Source: Deltaproteobacteria bacterium (GTDB taxonomy: Bacteria > Desulfobacterota > Deferrisomatia > Deferrisomatales > BM512). Taken from it: a stretch of DNA of 64,000 nucleotides. The position numbers were made by a program, and so were the translations under genes. The stretch spans positions 1 through 64,000 of the forward strand of contig PKTT01000009.1 of NCBI GenBank assembly GCA_002869015.1. Direction: 5' to 3'. Positions 1-9,120 of the stretch are shown here, piece by piece. Below the pieces are notes generated by a model. That model saw only the letters and a program-made list of their open reading frames with translations, was not told where the DNA came from and searched no databases. The stretch's first letter is position 1. Each line of letters starts with the position of its first letter.

Positions 1-570
1 AATGCCTCTGGTGCTCTCTGATTTTATCAGCGCATTTCTTACTGTCTCAAAGCCCCCGGTTGAGCTCTTTAGGACCACCGCCAATGGGGATGCCAGAATT
101 AAAAGCGAGAGTAGCAATGCAACTGCCCGGCGTGGCTCGGGGGGCGGCGCGCTCATTGAATATCTAACAGAATATAGCAAAGCAACCGCTAGGGTTACCC
201 CCAGAAGCGCATCGCCGCCAAGGAAGGCTGCGATGGGCAGGAGCGCACAAGCTGCGATTATAAACAACTTCGCATTCTTGCCCAGGAGTGAGCCAAGGCG
301 CCCGAGAATAAACCCGAGAACCCCAACCCCTGCGCCGAGGGCAAGGGCGAAGAACAGTCCACCCGCCAGCGCCGGCTTTATCGACTGCATGGTGCCCCAG
401 TGGCCTGCGCCTGGAAGGGGGACGAACCCCGCAACTTTAAGCGCCAGGTTTTTTGCCAGAAGCTCCTCGGTGGAGGTCATCGTGCGCGCCGCGCCCATGG
501 CGAACGCCGCAACCATTCCCGTCAGTATTGACCAGGGCAGCGGCGGAACTTTCACGCCCTCGAACTTCAC
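1..570 (-). CDS. Hydrophobic membrane protein, 3' end outside window
   Basis: The frame is open from a GTG at 570 to the window edge, giving 190 residues without a stop. It encodes several hydrophobic stretches rich in Ala, Leu and Gly, with a basic Gly-rich linker between two of them, so it is an integral inner-membrane protein. The GTG overlaps the TGA of the upstream flavoprotein gene as GTGA, which indicates translational coupling and one operon. I do not recognise the family. The opposite strand is also open over most of this stretch, but its product is Ser/Arg/Pro-rich and looks like a shadow. Confidence 0.6.
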   Translation of the reverse strand, partial: MKFEGVKVPPLPWSILTGMVAAFAMGAARTMTSTEELLAKNLALKVAGFVPLPGAGHWGTMQSIKPALAGGLFFALALGAGVGVLGFILGRLGSLLGKNAKLFIIAACALLPIAAFLGGDALLGVTLAVALLYSVRYSMSAPPPEPRRAVALLLSLLILASPLAVVLKSSTGGFETVRNALIKSESTRGI

Positions 571-1148
571 TTGCTCTTCCTCAAGGTGGCGGAGAGCTCT
601 TCGCCAAAAGCGTCAAGCTCGCTTAGCAGCTCTTGGCGCTCGGTAAACTCGCCGGGGCCCTGCAAACCTGCGCCGATAATTGTCTTTGTCTCAAAGCCGT
701 AGGCAGAGAAGATGGTGGACATTGAATTGAGGGTGTTTTGATAACCCTCGGGGTCTGGGTGGCCCTGCGACATTAAAAAGGCGAGGGGCCGCCCGGCGGG
801 GAGGCGCAACTTTCGCTCCGCGTCCCTGAGTGAGTACCACCTGTCCAGGAAGGCTTTGAAGGTGCCGGAGACGTAACCGTAGTAATTAGGCGACGCCAAC
901 ACTACAGCGTCGCAACGCTTCAAGGACGCTAGGAGGGGGGAGAGGTCGTCACGGATGACGCAGGAGTCGGTGGTGCTCCGGCAGCTTCCGCAGCCCGTGC
1001 ACCCCTTGAAGTCCATCTTCGCAAGGTCGTAGCGCTCAATCGCGCCGCCGGCTTTGACCGCTGCGGCGGCCAAGCGGTTCGCCATGCCGGATGAGTTTGA
1101 ATTTTTTCGCCCGCTTGATAGGACCACTGTTATCATATATTCGCTCAC
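567..1148 (-). CDS. NADPH-dependent FMN reductase / flavodoxin-fold protein
   Basis: A protein of about 193 residues of the multimeric flavodoxin / NADPH-dependent FMN reductase type. The N-terminus has the phosphate-binding loop pattern (VVLSSGRKNSNS). A CTGCGSCR segment follows; such cysteine motifs are common in iron-sulfur flavoproteins and related reductases of anaerobes. Downstream is the conserved ASPNYYGYVSG flavin-contact motif. The GTG at 1148 is preferred because AGAGAGG lies five bases upstream; an ATG four codons later is an alternative. Its stop overlaps the start of the downstream membrane-protein gene. Its electron donor and acceptor cannot be inferred. Confidence 0.8.
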   Translation of the reverse strand: MSEYMITVVLSSGRKNSNSSGMANRLAAAAVKAGGAIERYDLAKMDFKGCTGCGSCRSTTDSCVIRDDLSPLLASLKRCDAVVLASPNYYGYVSGTFKAFLDRWYSLRDAERKLRLPAGRPLAFLMSQGHPDPEGYQNTLNSMSTIFSAYGFETKTIIGAGLQGPGEFTERQELLSELDAFGEELSATLRKSK

Positions 1149-1252
1149 GTATGCCTCTCTGGGTTTGTTGGTGTGCCGCCTCATATTGGGAGGCCATAGT
1201 TAAATTACCATAAGTTAATCGGGGGTTACAGAACTCCCGGCGGAGAATAATA

Positions 1253-2299
1253 ATGAATAGAATCGATTTGAATTCAGCCCCCTGGCGGGAGTTCGACTAC
1301 CCACGCCTCCTTGAGACCGGGTTGGCGGGGGAGTGGCCCGCCGGAAGCGGATATTTCACGGTGGAGGAAATACCTCTCTATCCCTTTTCCGGCGATGGTG
1401 AGCACGCCGCCCTGAGTGTTGAGAAGGTTGATATGACGACACGTGACCTTGCCCTTGCGGTTGCCGATGCCCTCGGCGTGGGTGGCGCGGCAGTCGGCTA
1501 CGCCGGGATGAAGGACAGGGACGCAGTTACACTCCAAGCCTTCACCATTACAGGGGTCGACGAGGAGAAAGCCGCCCGCGCGTTCACCGAGGCGGGGGCT
1601 AAAGTTATCTCGGCCACGCGCCATAGAAACAAGCTGAGGCTGGGGCATCTTGCGGGCAACCGCTTTTTAGTGAGGCTTAGGGGCGGGGATATTGAGAGCG
1701 CATCGAAAGCTTTAGAAGAGCTTACTAGACTGGGGCTACCCAACTACTTTGGGCCGCAGCGCTTTGGGGCGAGGGGCGACAACGCCCGCGAGGGATACCG
1801 TTTCCTCGCCGGGGAAGTGAGACGCAAAAAGGTGGGGCGCTGGAAGCGCGACCTTATAATCTCCGCGCTGCAATCACTGCTCTTCAATGAGGTGCTGGCG
1901 AGGCGCATTGAGGCGGGAGACTTTAGGAGGGTAATTTCCGGCGACCTCCTTAAAAAGCATGACTCCGGGGGCATCTTCATCTCGGAGGAGGTGGAGGTGG
2001 ACCAGCCCCGCCTCGACTCCTTTGAGGTGAGCCCGACAGGACCTATCTTCGGCAAGAAGATGAAGAGCCCGGAGGGCGCGATTGCAGAGGCCGAGCGCGG
2101 GGTGCTTGATGATTTCGGCCTTGCTGAGGAGCTATTTGGCAGGGAGACGGGAAGCAGAAAGGAATTAAGGGCTCCAGTTGCAGGGGCCTCGGCGAGTGAG
2201 TGGGATGAGGGGGTTGAGCTCACCTTTACCCTTATGCCAGGGGTTTATGCCACATCGCTGGTTAGGGAGATAGCAAAGAGCGGCGTATTCAGGGTTTGA
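1253..2299 (+). CDS. truD: tRNA pseudouridine(13) synthase TruD
   Basis: Converts U13 to pseudouridine in tRNA. The 348-residue product has the family signature GYAGMKDRDA near residues 82-91, with the catalytic aspartate at about D88, and the conserved PNYFGPQRFG motif in the insertion domain. The length matches bacterial TruD. The ATG follows a GGCGGAG-containing leader. The gene is convergent with the Fe-S protein gene downstream, and the two 3' ends overlap by 11 bases. It is a stand-alone transcription unit on this strand. Confidence 0.95.
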   Translation: MNRIDLNSAPWREFDYPRLLETGLAGEWPAGSGYFTVEEIPLYPFSGDGEHAALSVEKVDMTTRDLALAVADALGVGGAAVGYAGMKDRDAVTLQAFTITGVDEEKAARAFTEAGAKVISATRHRNKLRLGHLAGNRFLVRLRGGDIESASKALEELTRLGLPNYFGPQRFGARGDNAREGYRFLAGEVRRKKVGRWKRDLIISALQSLLFNEVLARRIEAGDFRRVISGDLLKKHDSGGIFISEEVEVDQPRLDSFEVSPTGPIFGKKMKSPEGAIAEAERGVLDDFGLAEELFGRETGSRKELRAPVAGASASEWDEGVELTFTLMPGVYATSLVREIAKSGVFRV

Positions 2300-2981
2300 G
2301 GCTCTTTAACCCGTAGGGGCACGCTGCTCCGCAGATGTTGCAGTTGTGCCCGGCGTTGAATTGTTTAAAGCGGCGCTTCTTGAAATGGTCGCATTTTGAC
2401 GGATCGAGGAGGGCCTCCCGTTCAACCCCGGCCTTCCAGCTCTCCCCGGTGATTGCCCCGGCGGGGCATGCCTTAACGCACTCGGAGCAGCTACCGCAAA
2501 AGGAGGTTGTGACCGGCTTTCCCGTGGGCAGGGGGGCGTCGGTGAAGACGCTCCCAAGCCTCACCCAGGGGCCGTCGGTGCGCGTCACAAGCTGGCAGCA
2601 CTTTCCTATCCATCCGAGCCCTGCGAGCGTTGCAACGGTCTTATGGGGGAACTCCCCGGCGATCTTCTCCAGGTCGGTTCGCTTTGATGCTGCAAGGTGA
2701 ATAGCGTTATACCCTATGGCTCTAATATCCCTTGAGAGCTCCGCGCCCAGCTGGTCGATGATCAGATTTACCCTATTATATTCATCTGCATAGCTGCGGT
2801 TGGGGCCAGCCTTGATGGAGGCCATTATCTCCTTATCCATAGCCACACTGAAGGCTACGCCGCGTGGATATGGAGGTGAGGGGCTCTCTCCCATAAGCAC
2901 GGATAAATCTGCGATACCCCAAAGTGATATCCCCCGCGCCTCAAACCAGCGGCTCAACCATTGATGGTTTATAGCCGCCAT
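2289..2981 (-). CDS. QueG-like double [4Fe-4S] cluster protein
   Basis: A 230-residue protein resembling the C-terminal half of epoxyqueuosine reductase (QueG) and related 4Fe-4S double-cluster proteins. It has CGSCSECVKACP near residues 161-172, a further Cys at SKCDHF and CNICGAACP near the C-terminus, enough to ligate two [4Fe-4S] clusters. The preceding LAGLGWIGK segment is also typical of QueG relatives. It is shorter than true QueG (about 350 residues) and lacks the HEAT-like C-terminal region, so a queuosine role is not assured. Its ATG overlaps the upstream transporter stop by one base (TGATG), indicating coupled translation. Confidence 0.75.
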   Translation of the reverse strand: MAAINHQWLSRWFEARGISLWGIADLSVLMGESPSPPYPRGVAFSVAMDKEIMASIKAGPNRSYADEYNRVNLIIDQLGAELSRDIRAIGYNAIHLAASKRTDLEKIAGEFPHKTVATLAGLGWIGKCCQLVTRTDGPWVRLGSVFTDAPLPTGKPVTTSFCGSCSECVKACPAGAITGESWKAGVEREALLDPSKCDHFKKRRFKQFNAGHNCNICGAACPYGLKSLKP

Positions 2982-3901
2982 CAGTGGAGTTCAGCCGGTA
3001 GCGGTTCTATATCTTTTGTTTCAGCGCCCGTTTGGCTGAGTATGACTCCAAAGAGTACGAGCGCCGAGGCGAGATATTGCACCGTCGAAAAGCGCTCCCC
3101 CAGGATTAGCCAGCCAAGCAACAGGGTGAAGACAGGTATCAGGTTGATAAAGGCGGTTGCTTTGGCTGCCGGGATCATGGAGACGCCGACGTTGTAGAGG
3201 CCATAGGCCCCAACCGTGACGAAGGAGCCCAGATAGAGCACGGCGAGTGAATCGGAAATGGGCGGGTTGGCGGGAAACGAACTTCCGGGCAGCAGGAGGA
3301 AGGGGAAGAAAAAGAGCGCCCCCGCGAAAGCCTGAATGCCTGTCATCACAAGGGGAGAGTAACGGGTGGAGAGGCGCTTTAGGGTAATGATGTACCCCGT
3401 TGCGCAGACCATCGCCATGAACTCGTAGAAATTGCCGAGGAGGGGGTTGGGGGCGTATTCACTCACCTCCGCGCCAAAGCTGAGGAGCCCGGCGCCACCT
3501 ATGGCGAGTATAAATCCCGCAGCAGTCCTTATCGTCAGCCGCTCTCCGAGAAAAAGCGCCGCGACCAATGCGACCATAAGGGGGAGCATGGCGCAGATCA
3601 TCCCCGCTTGCGACGCGGTGGTGTTCTGGAGGGCTTTGGCCTCAAAGATGAAATAGAGGCAGGGTTCGCAAAAAGCCATGAAGAGGATCGCCGGGATGTC
3701 GCTCCTACGCCATGGGGCGCTTATGAATTTCCTTATAAAAATGAGAAATATCACAGAGGCCACAAACATTCGCGAGAAGATTACGAACATCGGGTCGAAG
3801 GAGCGGAAGGCCATTTTAAGCGCGACGAAGGAGCTTCCCCACAGCAAAGTAGCCGTTACGAGGCATAGGAACGCCGCGAATCTTGGAGCTGAATTAGACA
3901 A
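2981..3901 (-). CDS. EamA/DMT-family transporter
   Basis: A 306-residue polytopic membrane protein with about ten hydrophobic segments in two repeated halves, as in the drug/metabolite transporter superfamily (EamA). Markers are the N-terminal LLWGSSFVALK motif and LGERLT / LGERFS at the ends of the two repeats. Family members export amino acids and other small metabolites; the substrate cannot be read from sequence. It lies 12 bases downstream of a LysE-type exporter gene and overlaps the next gene by one base, so several of these leftward genes probably share a transcript. Confidence 0.85.
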   Translation of the reverse strand: MSNSAPRFAAFLCLVTATLLWGSSFVALKMAFRSFDPMFVIFSRMFVASVIFLIFIRKFISAPWRRSDIPAILFMAFCEPCLYFIFEAKALQNTTASQAGMICAMLPLMVALVAALFLGERLTIRTAAGFILAIGGAGLLSFGAEVSEYAPNPLLGNFYEFMAMVCATGYIITLKRLSTRYSPLVMTGIQAFAGALFFFPFLLLPGSSFPANPPISDSLAVLYLGSFVTVGAYGLYNVGVSMIPAAKATAFINLIPVFTLLLGWLILGERFSTVQYLASALVLFGVILSQTGAETKDIEPLPAELH

Positions 3902-3913
3902 GTTTTATTTCTT

Positions 3914-4537
3914 TTAAGTTGCGCGTTTCAAGGTCGCCGTCATAACCCCCGCGCCTAAAAGCGCAGTCCCGCCGCATCTTGCGAAGAACCTTTGCGAGCG
4001 GGGGGTTGATATGCCCTTCACTTTGGCGGCGAAGATAGCGTAGAGCGCGGCGTTTATGGTCGCCATAACAAGGAAGGTGGCTCCAAGTATTATGAACTGT
4101 AAAAGCGGTGGCTTAGACGTATCGACAAAGTGGGGGAGAAAGGCGACAAAAAAGGCTATCGACTTGGGGTTTAGCGTGGTGACAAGCCAAGCGTCCCTTA
4201 TGTGCGGCATACGCTTGCCGCTCGCTGTGGCGGCTTGAGCCTTCGTTGAGGGGGCCGTCCGCCACATCTTTACGCCAAGGTAGATGAGGTATGCCGACCC
4301 CAGAAGCTTGAAGATGGAGAAAAGCGCCGCAGAGGTGCTAAGGACAGCCCCAAGGCCGATAAGCGAGAGCGTCATCGCCGTGAAGTCGCCAAGGAGTACC
4401 CCAATCGTCAACGGTACAACGGAGCGCCGCCCGTGGGCCATCGCCTGACCTACGACCAACAATATAGTAGGGCCGGGGATTACAAGAATCACGGCGGAGG
4501 CCAGAAGGAAGGCGATGTAGTGGTCTATGCTTATCAT
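3914..4537 (-). CDS. LysE/RhtB-family amino-acid exporter
   Basis: A 207-residue inner-membrane protein with the six-helix layout of the LysE/RhtB family. The first helix carries the signature ILVIPGPTILLVVGQAM, followed by the conserved G-D/LGA pattern and the LNPKSIAFFVAFLP motif in the middle of the protein. Members export amino acids such as lysine, threonine or homoserine lactone; the substrate here is unknown. It precedes the EamA transporter by 12 bases, so two candidate metabolite exporters are probably co-transcribed. Confidence 0.88.
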   Translation of the reverse strand: MISIDHYIAFLLASAVILVIPGPTILLVVGQAMAHGRRSVVPLTIGVLLGDFTAMTLSLIGLGAVLSTSAALFSIFKLLGSAYLIYLGVKMWRTAPSTKAQAATASGKRMPHIRDAWLVTTLNPKSIAFFVAFLPHFVDTSKPPLLQFIILGATFLVMATINAALYAIFAAKVKGISTPRSQRFFARCGGTALLGAGVMTATLKRAT

Positions 4538-4546
4538 TGACGCACT

Positions 4547-4804
4547 TTACTCCTGGGGTTTATGGCACATGTAGCACTTTTGGTGGTCCAGGACCAGCGC
4601 GCCCTCTTTATTCAAATGGTCCGCCTGTACTTCCGGGGCATCGCCCCCCGGGAGGTGGCAGGAGGGGCACCTTGAGTACTCTTTCGGGTTGACGTGTATC
4701 TCGTCCTTCGGGGTTTTTGGCGTCGTCTCCGGCGGTGCGTTAAGGAGCACGACAAGAACGGTTCCGCACACTGCCACGAAGGCTAAGTTCTGCCAGATTT
4801 TCAT
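4547..4804 (-). CDS. Small dihaem c-type cytochrome
   Basis: An 85-residue protein with an N-terminal hydrophobic helix (signal peptide or anchor, residues about 5-25), then a short periplasmic domain with two CXXCH haem c sites: CPSCH near residue 46 and CYMCH near residue 77. There is a single non-motif His between them (ADHLNKEG) that could serve as a distal ligand. It resembles the small NapB/NrfB-like electron-transfer cytochromes in size, but I do not see a specific family. It lies between the Lon-like protease and the exporter genes, all leftward. Confidence 0.8.
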   Translation of the reverse strand: MKIWQNLAFVAVCGTVLVVLLNAPPETTPKTPKDEIHVNPKEYSRCPSCHLPGGDAPEVQADHLNKEGALVLDHQKCYMCHKPQE

Positions 4805-4838
4805 TTGAAGCCTCTCAACTTGAATTGATCAAATAAAC

Positions 4839-7235
4839 TTAATCAGAGTGTACCTGTTTCCAACTTTGGACGATACGCTCCATCTTTGCGATTACCATGC
4901 CATTTACGGAATCGCTGGGATACTCGCCTACGGAGCTTCTCTCCCCGGCGGGAATGCCGGTCAACAGCTCCAGCCCCTCGTCGATGGTGGAGATTGGATA
5001 GATATTGAAATTACCCGCCTTCACCGCCTCTACCACCTCTCTGCTAAGCATGAGGTTTTTGACGTTTGAGGCGGGGATCATCACGCCCTGTGTGCCGGTG
5101 AGGCCCTTTGCCTTACAGGTTTTATAGAACCCTTCAATCTTGAGGTTGACGCCGCCGATAGCCTGGACCTCGCCCATCTGATTTACCGAGCCCGTGACGG
5201 CGATATCCTGCCGGAGAGGTAGGTTTGTCAGGGCTGAGATCAGCGCGTAAAGCTCGGTGGAGGAAGCGGAGTCTCCGTCAACCCCTCCGTAAGATTGCTC
5301 GAAGCAGAGGGTCGCCCCAAAGGCGAGGGGGTGCTTCTGGGCATATCTGGAGCCGAAGAAGCCCTGAAGGATTAGGACGCCCTTGTTGTGGGTCGGCCCG
5401 CCTAGCTCAGATTCGCGCTCGATGTTCGTAACGCCCTCCTTGCCGAGGAAGACGCGCGCAGTCACGCGGGTCGGCTTGCCGAAGGCATAGTCGCCCATAT
5501 CGTAAACTGAGAGGCCATTTATCTGCCCAACCTTTGCGCCCTCGGTGTCTATAAGGATCGTGCCCTCCTCGACCATCTCACCGATGCGCTCTTCAAGGTA
5601 GTCGCTGCGAAATATTTTCTCATCTATGGAGCGCTCTACGTGGCGCTCCTCAACCATCTGGGTGCCCTCTTTGATCGCCCAGTGGTTGGCCTCGCGGACG
5701 AGGTCGGTTATCGCAAGAAAGGAGGTTGAAAGTTTGGAGGTCTTATCGGCCTCCCGAAGTCCGAATTCAACGAGCTCCGCCAGGGCTCCGTTTGAGAAGG
5801 GCAAGAGCCCCTCCTCTTTAGAGAGGCTTGAGACGAGGTAGGCGTAGCTCATCCTGTTGTCCTCGTTATCCTCCATGGAGTGCTCAAACTCGCCCTTCAC
5901 TTTAAAGAGCTTGTGGAAGTCCTCATCGTGCATTCCGAGGAGGTAATATAGCCAGGGGGTACCTAGGAGGACGACCTTAACCTTGGAGGGGATTGGCTCC
6001 GGCGCAAGGGAGGTTACAGAGATAAGGCGGTACTGCTCGCCGGGGTCCTCCATGCGAATCTCTTCATCTTTAAGAACGCGCTTTAACGCCTCATAGGAGA
6101 AGGGGTTCAGGAGCACTTCGCGGGCGTTTAATATCAGGTAGCCGCCGTTGGCTCTGTGGAAGGCCACCGCCTTGATCATCGTATAGTCGGTTATAAAAGC
6201 GCCGTACTGTGCCCGGTGCTCAAGGCGCCCGATGAGGTTGTGATGGCTTGGGTTGGACTCAAAGACAACCGGCGAGTGTGTAAGTTCGCTATTGTCAACG
6301 AGGAGGTTGACACGGTAGCGCTTTATTACCTCCTCCACCCCCTCCGGTTGAGGCATAAAGGGCAGGGGCACCGGCGGCCCTGAGGAGCCGTCGTTGCGAA
6401 ATTTATCAATATTGTCGAGCACGTCGGCCTCTATCGCCGCCAGATAATCCAGAACCTTTGAATATGCCCGGTATTCAGCTTTAAGCTCCTCGAACTCATG
6501 GCCGACTGCCGCGAGGGCGACCCTTGAATCGAGCTTTCTTAACTCACCTTGCGTCGATTTTTCAAGCTCCTTCACCTCGTTTATTGTCTGTGCGAGGGTC
6601 TCCTGCACCTCTTCACGCGCGGTGTTGATCTCCTCCTGCTTATCCTCCGGCAGCTTGGTGAAATCCTCCCCTGAGAGGGGCTTGCCGTCGATGGTGTAGG
6701 TGAGGGTGAGACCCTCGGCGGAGCGCTGGACAATAAAGTTGTGTTGGTTGGCGTTCTCCTCTAAAGCCTGAAAGATGTTGGATTTTTTCTCTGCCAGATT
6801 CTTTAGTATATCAGCCTTTTCCTTGCCGTACTCATCACCGGCGAAGGCCTTGGGTATCTCCTCCGTAAGACGCTTTACGAGCCTTGCTACATCATCGCGA
6901 AAGGTGCCGCCCATCCCTGCCGGGAGTGATATGGCTAAGGGCTTTTCACCATCTTTAAAGTTGTATACGTAGAGCCAGTCATTCGGCACCTCGCCTGATT
7001 TTGACGCCTCTTCGATGATGGTTGTTGCGGTGGTCTGTTTACCCGCGCCTGGGGGGCCCAAAAGGAAGATGTTGTAGCCGTGGCTCTCAATTTCAAGGCC
7101 AAAGGTCAGGGCGCTCATCACGCGCTCCTGCCCCAGTGGCATCTTTAAGGCGGGGACATCGGCGGTTGAGGTGAAGGGAAATGAGGCAGGGTCAACCTCT
7201 TTTCTCAGTTTATCTATCGGCAAGGGCTTTATCAT
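4839..7235 (-). CDS. LonB-type ATP-dependent protease (YcbZ-like)
   Basis: A 798-residue AAA+ protease of the Lon-related family that includes E. coli YcbZ. The Walker A motif GPPGAGKQT is at residues 60-68, followed by a long coiled-coil insertion (about 160-270) and the rest of the ATPase domain. The C-terminal Lon protease domain has the catalytic serine at about 656 in GDSASS and the catalytic lysine at about 699 in GGVNLKIEG; the 43-residue spacing equals that of classical Lon. It lacks the Lon N-terminal substrate domain. The ATG follows CGGAG seven bases upstream. It heads a leftward group. Confidence 0.93.
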   Translation of the reverse strand: MIKPLPIDKLRKEVDPASFPFTSTADVPALKMPLGQERVMSALTFGLEIESHGYNIFLLGPPGAGKQTTATTIIEEASKSGEVPNDWLYVYNFKDGEKPLAISLPAGMGGTFRDDVARLVKRLTEEIPKAFAGDEYGKEKADILKNLAEKKSNIFQALEENANQHNFIVQRSAEGLTLTYTIDGKPLSGEDFTKLPEDKQEEINTAREEVQETLAQTINEVKELEKSTQGELRKLDSRVALAAVGHEFEELKAEYRAYSKVLDYLAAIEADVLDNIDKFRNDGSSGPPVPLPFMPQPEGVEEVIKRYRVNLLVDNSELTHSPVVFESNPSHHNLIGRLEHRAQYGAFITDYTMIKAVAFHRANGGYLILNAREVLLNPFSYEALKRVLKDEEIRMEDPGEQYRLISVTSLAPEPIPSKVKVVLLGTPWLYYLLGMHDEDFHKLFKVKGEFEHSMEDNEDNRMSYAYLVSSLSKEEGLLPFSNGALAELVEFGLREADKTSKLSTSFLAITDLVREANHWAIKEGTQMVEERHVERSIDEKIFRSDYLEERIGEMVEEGTILIDTEGAKVGQINGLSVYDMGDYAFGKPTRVTARVFLGKEGVTNIERESELGGPTHNKGVLILQGFFGSRYAQKHPLAFGATLCFEQSYGGVDGDSASSTELYALISALTNLPLRQDIAVTGSVNQMGEVQAIGGVNLKIEGFYKTCKAKGLTGTQGVMIPASNVKNLMLSREVVEAVKAGNFNIYPISTIDEGLELLTGIPAGERSSVGEYPSDSVNGMVIAKMERIVQSWKQVHSD

Positions 7236-7506
7236 CTTTTGCTCCGAAAACAGTTTGACTATTTATTTTACTCTGCTGAGTGGGATATTCAAGAACTCTA
7301 AGGTGTCTGGTTATTTGCAAATAGCTTTGGATACGGCGATATCGATATTTTATCTGCCCAAAAGAGACTACCACTTGAGCTGGCCCAACGATTGATGAAA
7401 ATACCTTATTTGTGAATTTTGCGCATTATAAAGGGAGAGGGCGAGTTCCTTAGGAATGCTAATTCTGCTAATCTCAAGGCCTCTGAAGGGAGTTGGATAA
7501 ATTAAA

Positions 7507-9120
7507 GTGTCTGAATTCAGGAAGATAAAGATCGCGGGGCTTAACCTAGCCCCCGGAGCGCCGGAAAAGGAGCTCATCGCCGAGGCTGCGGCCCGCCTTT
7601 GCTTGGCGTATGGCGATATAGCGGGCGCCAAGGTGCTTAAGCGCTCCCTCGATGCCAGAGGACGCCGCGCCCCAAGGTATGAGTACACCCTTGGGGTTCT
7701 CCTCCCCGAAAATATTGAAATTCCAGCAATAAATAATGTGAGCCCCTGGAGAGAGTTTGAGCGGGTGCCCATACCGCCCCGGGGAGCGGCTGAACTTCGA
7801 GCGGTGGTCGTGGGCGCGGGGCCAGCCGGGCTCTTCGCGGCGTTAAGGCTCACAGAATATGGAGTCAGGGTAAGGGTGCTTGAGCAGGGCAAGCCCCTCC
7901 ATGAGCGCACCAAAGACGTGGCCGAGTATTGGCGAAGGGCGAACCTTACGCCATCCTCCAACGTCCAATTCGGCGAGGGAGGCGCAGGGGCATACTCTGA
8001 TGGCAAGTTGACCACGAGGGTTAAGGATTACCGTAAAGGCTGGGTGCTCTCCAATATAGCGGCGGCTGGTGGCGGCGAGAGTGTTCTGGTAGATTCGAAG
8101 CCGCACCTTGGCACCGGGCGGCTACGCACCGTGGTAAAGAGGCTCCGGGAGCGCTTGCTTTCGAGAGGGGTGGAGTTTTATTACAATACCTACGTTGACG
8201 ATCTATACATGGTCAACGGCGAGGTGCGTGGAGTAACTACAGCTGCTGGGCCTGTGGAGGCGGACGCGGTCTTTTTGGCCGTGGGGCACTCTTCCCGTGG
8301 ACTCGCTGTCAACTTGGTGAGGGCGGGGGTGCTGCTGGAGGCTAAGGGCTTTGCCATGGGTGTGCGCCTTGAGCTCCCTCAGAGCGCGGTTAACCTGGCG
8401 CAGTATGGTGATTATTGCCAGATGCCCGCTCTTCCGCCTGCTGAATTTGTCCTTAAGGAGCGCGGTATAGAGGGGCGTGGTGTATACTCCTTCTGTATGT
8501 GTCCGGGGGGAACCATAGTCCCCGCAGGTACCGAGGCAAATGGTGTCGTAGTAAATGGGATGAGCGGCACCAACCGCTCCGGGCGTTTCGCCAACTCTGC
8601 GATTGTCGTGGAGGTGCGGCCGGAGGATTTCGGAATGGACCCGCTGGGGGGAATAAACTTCCAGAGAAGGTGGGAGCGCGCGGCTTTTGAATCTGCCGGC
8701 AGGGGATACCTCCCGGCCCAGCGCGTCTCGACTTTCCTTGGCGCGGGGGATGAGAGGGTTAAGGAGCGGTGCAGCGCCCCCTGGCCGCTGGTGGAGAGAC
8801 AGCTCGCTTCGCTCTTGCCGGAGTTTGTAAGGGAATCTTTGAAAAGCGCGCTGCCTAAGATGGAGGGAAAAATCTCTGCGGTGCGAGAGGGGACGCTGGT
8901 AGGTGTAGAGACGCGTACCTCCAGCCCCTTTAGAATAACTCGTACCGAGGAGATGTGCTCCCTTAGCCACCCGAGGCTCTATCCCGTGGGCGAGGGAGCT
9001 GGCTACGCAGGGGGTATAGTTAGCGCCGCTGTGGATGGCGCGCGCGCCGTGGATGAGTGGTGTCGCCTTATGGGTGGCGGGCTTCAGGAGCGGGAGCTTG
9101 ATATCGAGGTGAAAAGTTGA
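7507..9120 (+). CDS. FAD-dependent dehydrogenase (COG2509 type)
   Basis: A 537-residue flavoprotein. After an N-terminal domain of about 95 residues comes the dinucleotide-binding fold with GAGPAG at 103-108 and an acidic strand end (VLEQG). A second signature, SNVQFGEGGAGAYSDGKL, is characteristic of the uncharacterised FAD-dependent dehydrogenase group COG2509. The C-terminus has the YPVGEGAGYAGGIVSAAVDG FAD motif. The substrate is unknown. Translation starts at a GTG. The stop overlaps the TTG start of the hexahaem cytochrome gene, which suggests the two may be linked in electron transfer. Confidence 0.87.
   Translation: MSEFRKIKIAGLNLAPGAPEKELIAEAAARLCLAYGDIAGAKVLKRSLDARGRRAPRYEYTLGVLLPENIEIPAINNVSPWREFERVPIPPRGAAELRAVVVGAGPAGLFAALRLTEYGVRVRVLEQGKPLHERTKDVAEYWRRANLTPSSNVQFGEGGAGAYSDGKLTTRVKDYRKGWVLSNIAAAGGGESVLVDSKPHLGTGRLRTVVKRLRERLLSRGVEFYYNTYVDDLYMVNGEVRGVTTAAGPVEADAVFLAVGHSSRGLAVNLVRAGVLLEAKGFAMGVRLELPQSAVNLAQYGDYCQMPALPPAEFVLKERGIEGRGVYSFCMCPGGTIVPAGTEANGVVVNGMSGTNRSGRFANSAIVVEVRPEDFGMDPLGGINFQRRWERAAFESAGRGYLPAQRVSTFLGAGDERVKERCSAPWPLVERQLASLLPEFVRESLKSALPKMEGKISAVREGTLVGVETRTSSPFRITRTEEMCSLSHPRLYPVGEGAGYAGGIVSAAVDGARAVDEWCRLMGGGLQERELDIEVKS

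Noticed and set aside
2-646. Long rightward open frame antisense to the first membrane protein and flavoprotein genes
   Set aside because: The product is Ser/Arg/Pro-rich with no hydrophobic or family pattern, while the opposite strand gives a coherent membrane protein coupled to its neighbour by GTGA.
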